Assembly: GCA_910579725.1 (NCBI GenBank)
Contig: CAJTUD010000048.1
Location: 1 to 22,993, forward strand
Direction: 5' to 3'
DNA: 22,993 bases
Source: an uncultured Oscillospiraceae bacterium
Lineage (GTDB): Bacteria > Bacillota > Clostridia > Oscillospirales > Oscillospiraceae
Shown: positions 21,716 to 22,993 of the stretch, piece after piece
How the letters are laid out: every line of letters starts with the position of its first letter
How positions within the stretch are numbered: the stretch's first letter is position 1
Notes under the pieces: generated by a model
What the model saw: only the letters and a program-made list of their open reading frames with translations
Database searches by the model: none
Told to the model about the DNA's origin: nothing
Made by a program: the position numbers and the translations under genes

Positions 21716-22460
21716 ACCCCACCGAAAAGAACAGTGTTCCCGTGTTGGAGTGCTCCCCGGCGGACGCCTCCGGGATCAGCTCCTCCACCACCACGTAGAG
21801 CATGGCTCCCGCCGCGAAGCCCAGCAGATATGGCAGCGCCGGGAGAAAAAAGCCGGCCGCCCACATGGCCAGCAGGGCGGCCAGGGGCTCCGCCGCGCCG
21901 GAGAGGGCGCCGTACAGGAAGGCTCTGGGCCTGCTCATGCCCTCCGACGCCAGGGGGATGGAGATGATGGCCCCCTCCGGAAAGTTCTGGGCGGCGATGC
22001 CGATGGACAGCGCCAGCGCCCCGGTAACGCTGATGGTCTCCTCCCCGGCCATCCACCCTGCCAGCACCACCCCCACCGCCATGCCCTCCGGGATGTTGTG
22101 AAGCACCACGGCGAGGGCCAGCATGGCCGCCCTTCCGAGCCGGACACGGGCGCCCTCCGGCGCATTGCCGGCCCGGTGCAGATGGGGGATGGTCCGGTCC
22201 AGCGCCAGCAGGAACAGCCCGCCCAGCCAGAATCCGGACGCCGCCGGGAAAAAGGCCCACCGCCCCATGTGCGACGCCTGCTCCATGGCGGGAATCAGCA
22301 GGCTCCAGACGGCCGCCGCCGTCATGACCCCCGCCGCAAAGCCTGTCAGCGCCCGCAGGACCCTTCCGTGGAGAGCGCCGCGCAAAATGAACACGCTGGC
22401 CGCCCCCAGAGCTGTTCCGAAAAATGGGAGTAAAATTCCTTCTGCAAGTTCTGCCGGCAT
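21678..22460 (-). CDS. ZIP family divalent metal transporter (GufA/ZupT-like)
   Basis: A 260-residue inner-membrane ZIP transporter, expected to import zinc, iron or manganese. About eight hydrophobic helices are visible. The binuclear metal site is recognisable in two helices: HNIPEG (H121, N122, E125) and QNFPEG (Q158, N159, E162), with VVEELIPEA later on. The Gln in place of His in the second motif is usual in the GufA branch. A short His-containing cytoplasmic loop (HLHRAG, about 93-98) follows helix 3. GGAGGAA lies 7 nt upstream of the ATG. The 3' end overlaps tadA tail to tail; it is divergent from HPr. No metal-regulator box was identified in the 180-bp upstream region. Confidence 0.92.
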   Translation of the reverse strand: MPAELAEGILLPFFGTALGAASVFILRGALHGRVLRALTGFAAGVMTAAAVWSLLIPAMEQASHMGRWAFFPAASGFWLGGLFLLALDRTIPHLHRAGNAPEGARVRLGRAAMLALAVVLHNIPEGMAVGVVLAGWMAGEETISVTGALALSIGIAAQNFPEGAIISIPLASEGMSRPRAFLYGALSGAAEPLAALLAMWAAGFFLPALPYLLGFAAGAMLYVVVEELIPEASAGEHSNTGTLFFSVGFTLMLALDAALK

Positions 22461-22506
22461 GCCGCTTCCTCCGTTTCCAATCCTGTGTACAGATTTTCAG
22501 GGTGTG

Positions 22507-22533
22507 GGCCGGAGAAACCCCTTTCCTCCGGCC
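22507..22533. other. Stem-loop between ZIP and HPr genes
   Basis: GGCCGGAG (22507-22514) and CTCCGGCC (22526-22533) form a perfect 8-bp stem with an 11-nt loop. It would be in the leader of either divergent gene. No convincing promoter for either gene was found in 22461-22640. Confidence 0.35.
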
Positions 22534-22640
22534 GCCTCTATTAAGGATACCCTTACAGGCCCGGTTTCTTACGCCGCTGCGGGCAGATTTCCGCCATACC
22601 GCCGCCCCGCCGGAAGCGGGGGAAGAAAGGACGAGACATC

Positions 22641-22901
22641 ATGAAGCAGTTCACCTACACCATCACCAACCCCGTGGGGATTCACGCCCGCCCCGCCGGC
22701 CTTCTGGTGAAGGCCGCCAAGGCCTGTGACAGCGCCGTCACCATCACGAACAGCGCCGGCCAGTCCGCCGCCGCCACCAGACTGATCGCCCTGATGGGCC
22801 TGGGCGTCCGGCAGGGGGACACCGTCACCGTCACCCTGGAGGGGGGCGGCGAGGAGGCCAACGCCGCCGCCATGGAGCAGTTTTTCCGGGACAATCTGTA
22901 A
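22641..22901 (+). CDS. HPr family phosphocarrier protein, without regulatory Ser46
   Basis: An 86-residue HPr-fold protein that would carry phosphate on His15 (GIHARPAGLLV) from Enzyme I to sugar PTS components. The fold is full length and the C-terminal MEQFFRDNL is the clostridial type. Aligned with Bacillus subtilis HPr from memory, the position of regulatory Ser46 (KSIMGVMSLGI) is Arg47 here (TRLIALMGLGV, one residue inserted before it), so control by HPr kinase at that site is not possible. It could be the main ptsH product of this lineage or a second HPr-like protein. AAAGGA lies about 10 nt before the ATG. It appears alone, with no ptsI in view. Confidence 0.92.
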   Translation: MKQFTYTITNPVGIHARPAGLLVKAAKACDSAVTITNSAGQSAAATRLIALMGLGVRQGDTVTVTLEGGGEEANAAAMEQFFRDNL

Positions 22902-22993
22902 GAACCTGTATTGACAACCGTTGAACGCTGTCCAGCCAGTCTTTTTCTCGCCATACTGTGTCGCTTTTCCTTGCAATCCGTCAGGATTACCGC
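22902..22993. other. Right-hand intergenic end
   Basis: I see no gene start, hairpin terminator or clear promoter in the last 92 bases. A TTGACA at about 22911 has no matching -10 at the right distance. Confidence 0.4.

Noticed and set aside
22911..22916. TTGACA after HPr as a promoter -35
   Set aside because: No -10 like sequence occurs 16-18 bp further on.

Overview
The window looks like chromosome of a GC-rich, endospore-forming gut Clostridium relative, most like the Oscillospiraceae (Flavonifractor/Lawsonibacter type). This is inferred from high GC coding sequence with strong AGGAGG ribosome sites, a BofA/YaaL sporulation pair, an HPr of clostridial type, and an LplB/YtcP-type sugar ABC importer with no ATPase gene beside it. 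No rRNA, tRNA, CRISPR array, transposase or phage gene was found.

Layout. Positions 1-14 (minus) appear to be the start of a gene that leaves the window. Next comes a minus-strand pair: a ROK sugar kinase (1782-2675) followed by a GH20 beta-hexosaminidase (278-1687). Divergent from it is a plus-strand pair: an AraC-type response regulator (3005-3853) and a DUF624/YesL membrane protein (3877-4554). A GH3 glycosidase (4661-6922, minus) faces that pair. The ABC importer follows: two permeases (7306-8295, 8309-9256) and an abundant-type lipoprotein binding protein (9337-10884). A 179-bp inverted-repeat element with an embedded promoter (10959-11137) comes next, then a GH130 mannoside phosphorylase (11166-12155) and a GH38 alpha-mannosidase (12249-15341). 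After back-to-back terminators and a 52-residue small protein lies the most unusual gene: a 1018-residue protein (16035-19091) that joins a complete 12-helix MFS transporter to a complete GH2 glycosidase. The rest is mostly unrelated: bofA and yaaL (minus), an orphan binding lipoprotein (19697-21091), tadA, a ZIP metal transporter and an HPr protein.

How it may work together (inference). None of the glycosidases has a signal peptide, so they should act in the cytoplasm. The importer would bring in small mannose- and N-acetylglucosamine-containing oligosaccharides. GH20 would remove terminal HexNAc and GH38 alpha-mannose. GH130 would split the Man-beta-1,4-GlcNAc core with phosphate, giving mannose-1-phosphate. 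The ROK kinase could phosphorylate free mannose or fructose. GH2 and GH3 would trim other beta-linked sugars. This composition fits host N-glycan fragments best, with beta-mannan as the main alternative. The response regulator probably controls the locus, but no sensor kinase is present here.

Recognisable promoters were found ahead of most units. Three minus-strand units (left edge, ROK-GH20, GH3) share a TTGTGT/TTGTGG -35 element 17 bp from an extended -10.
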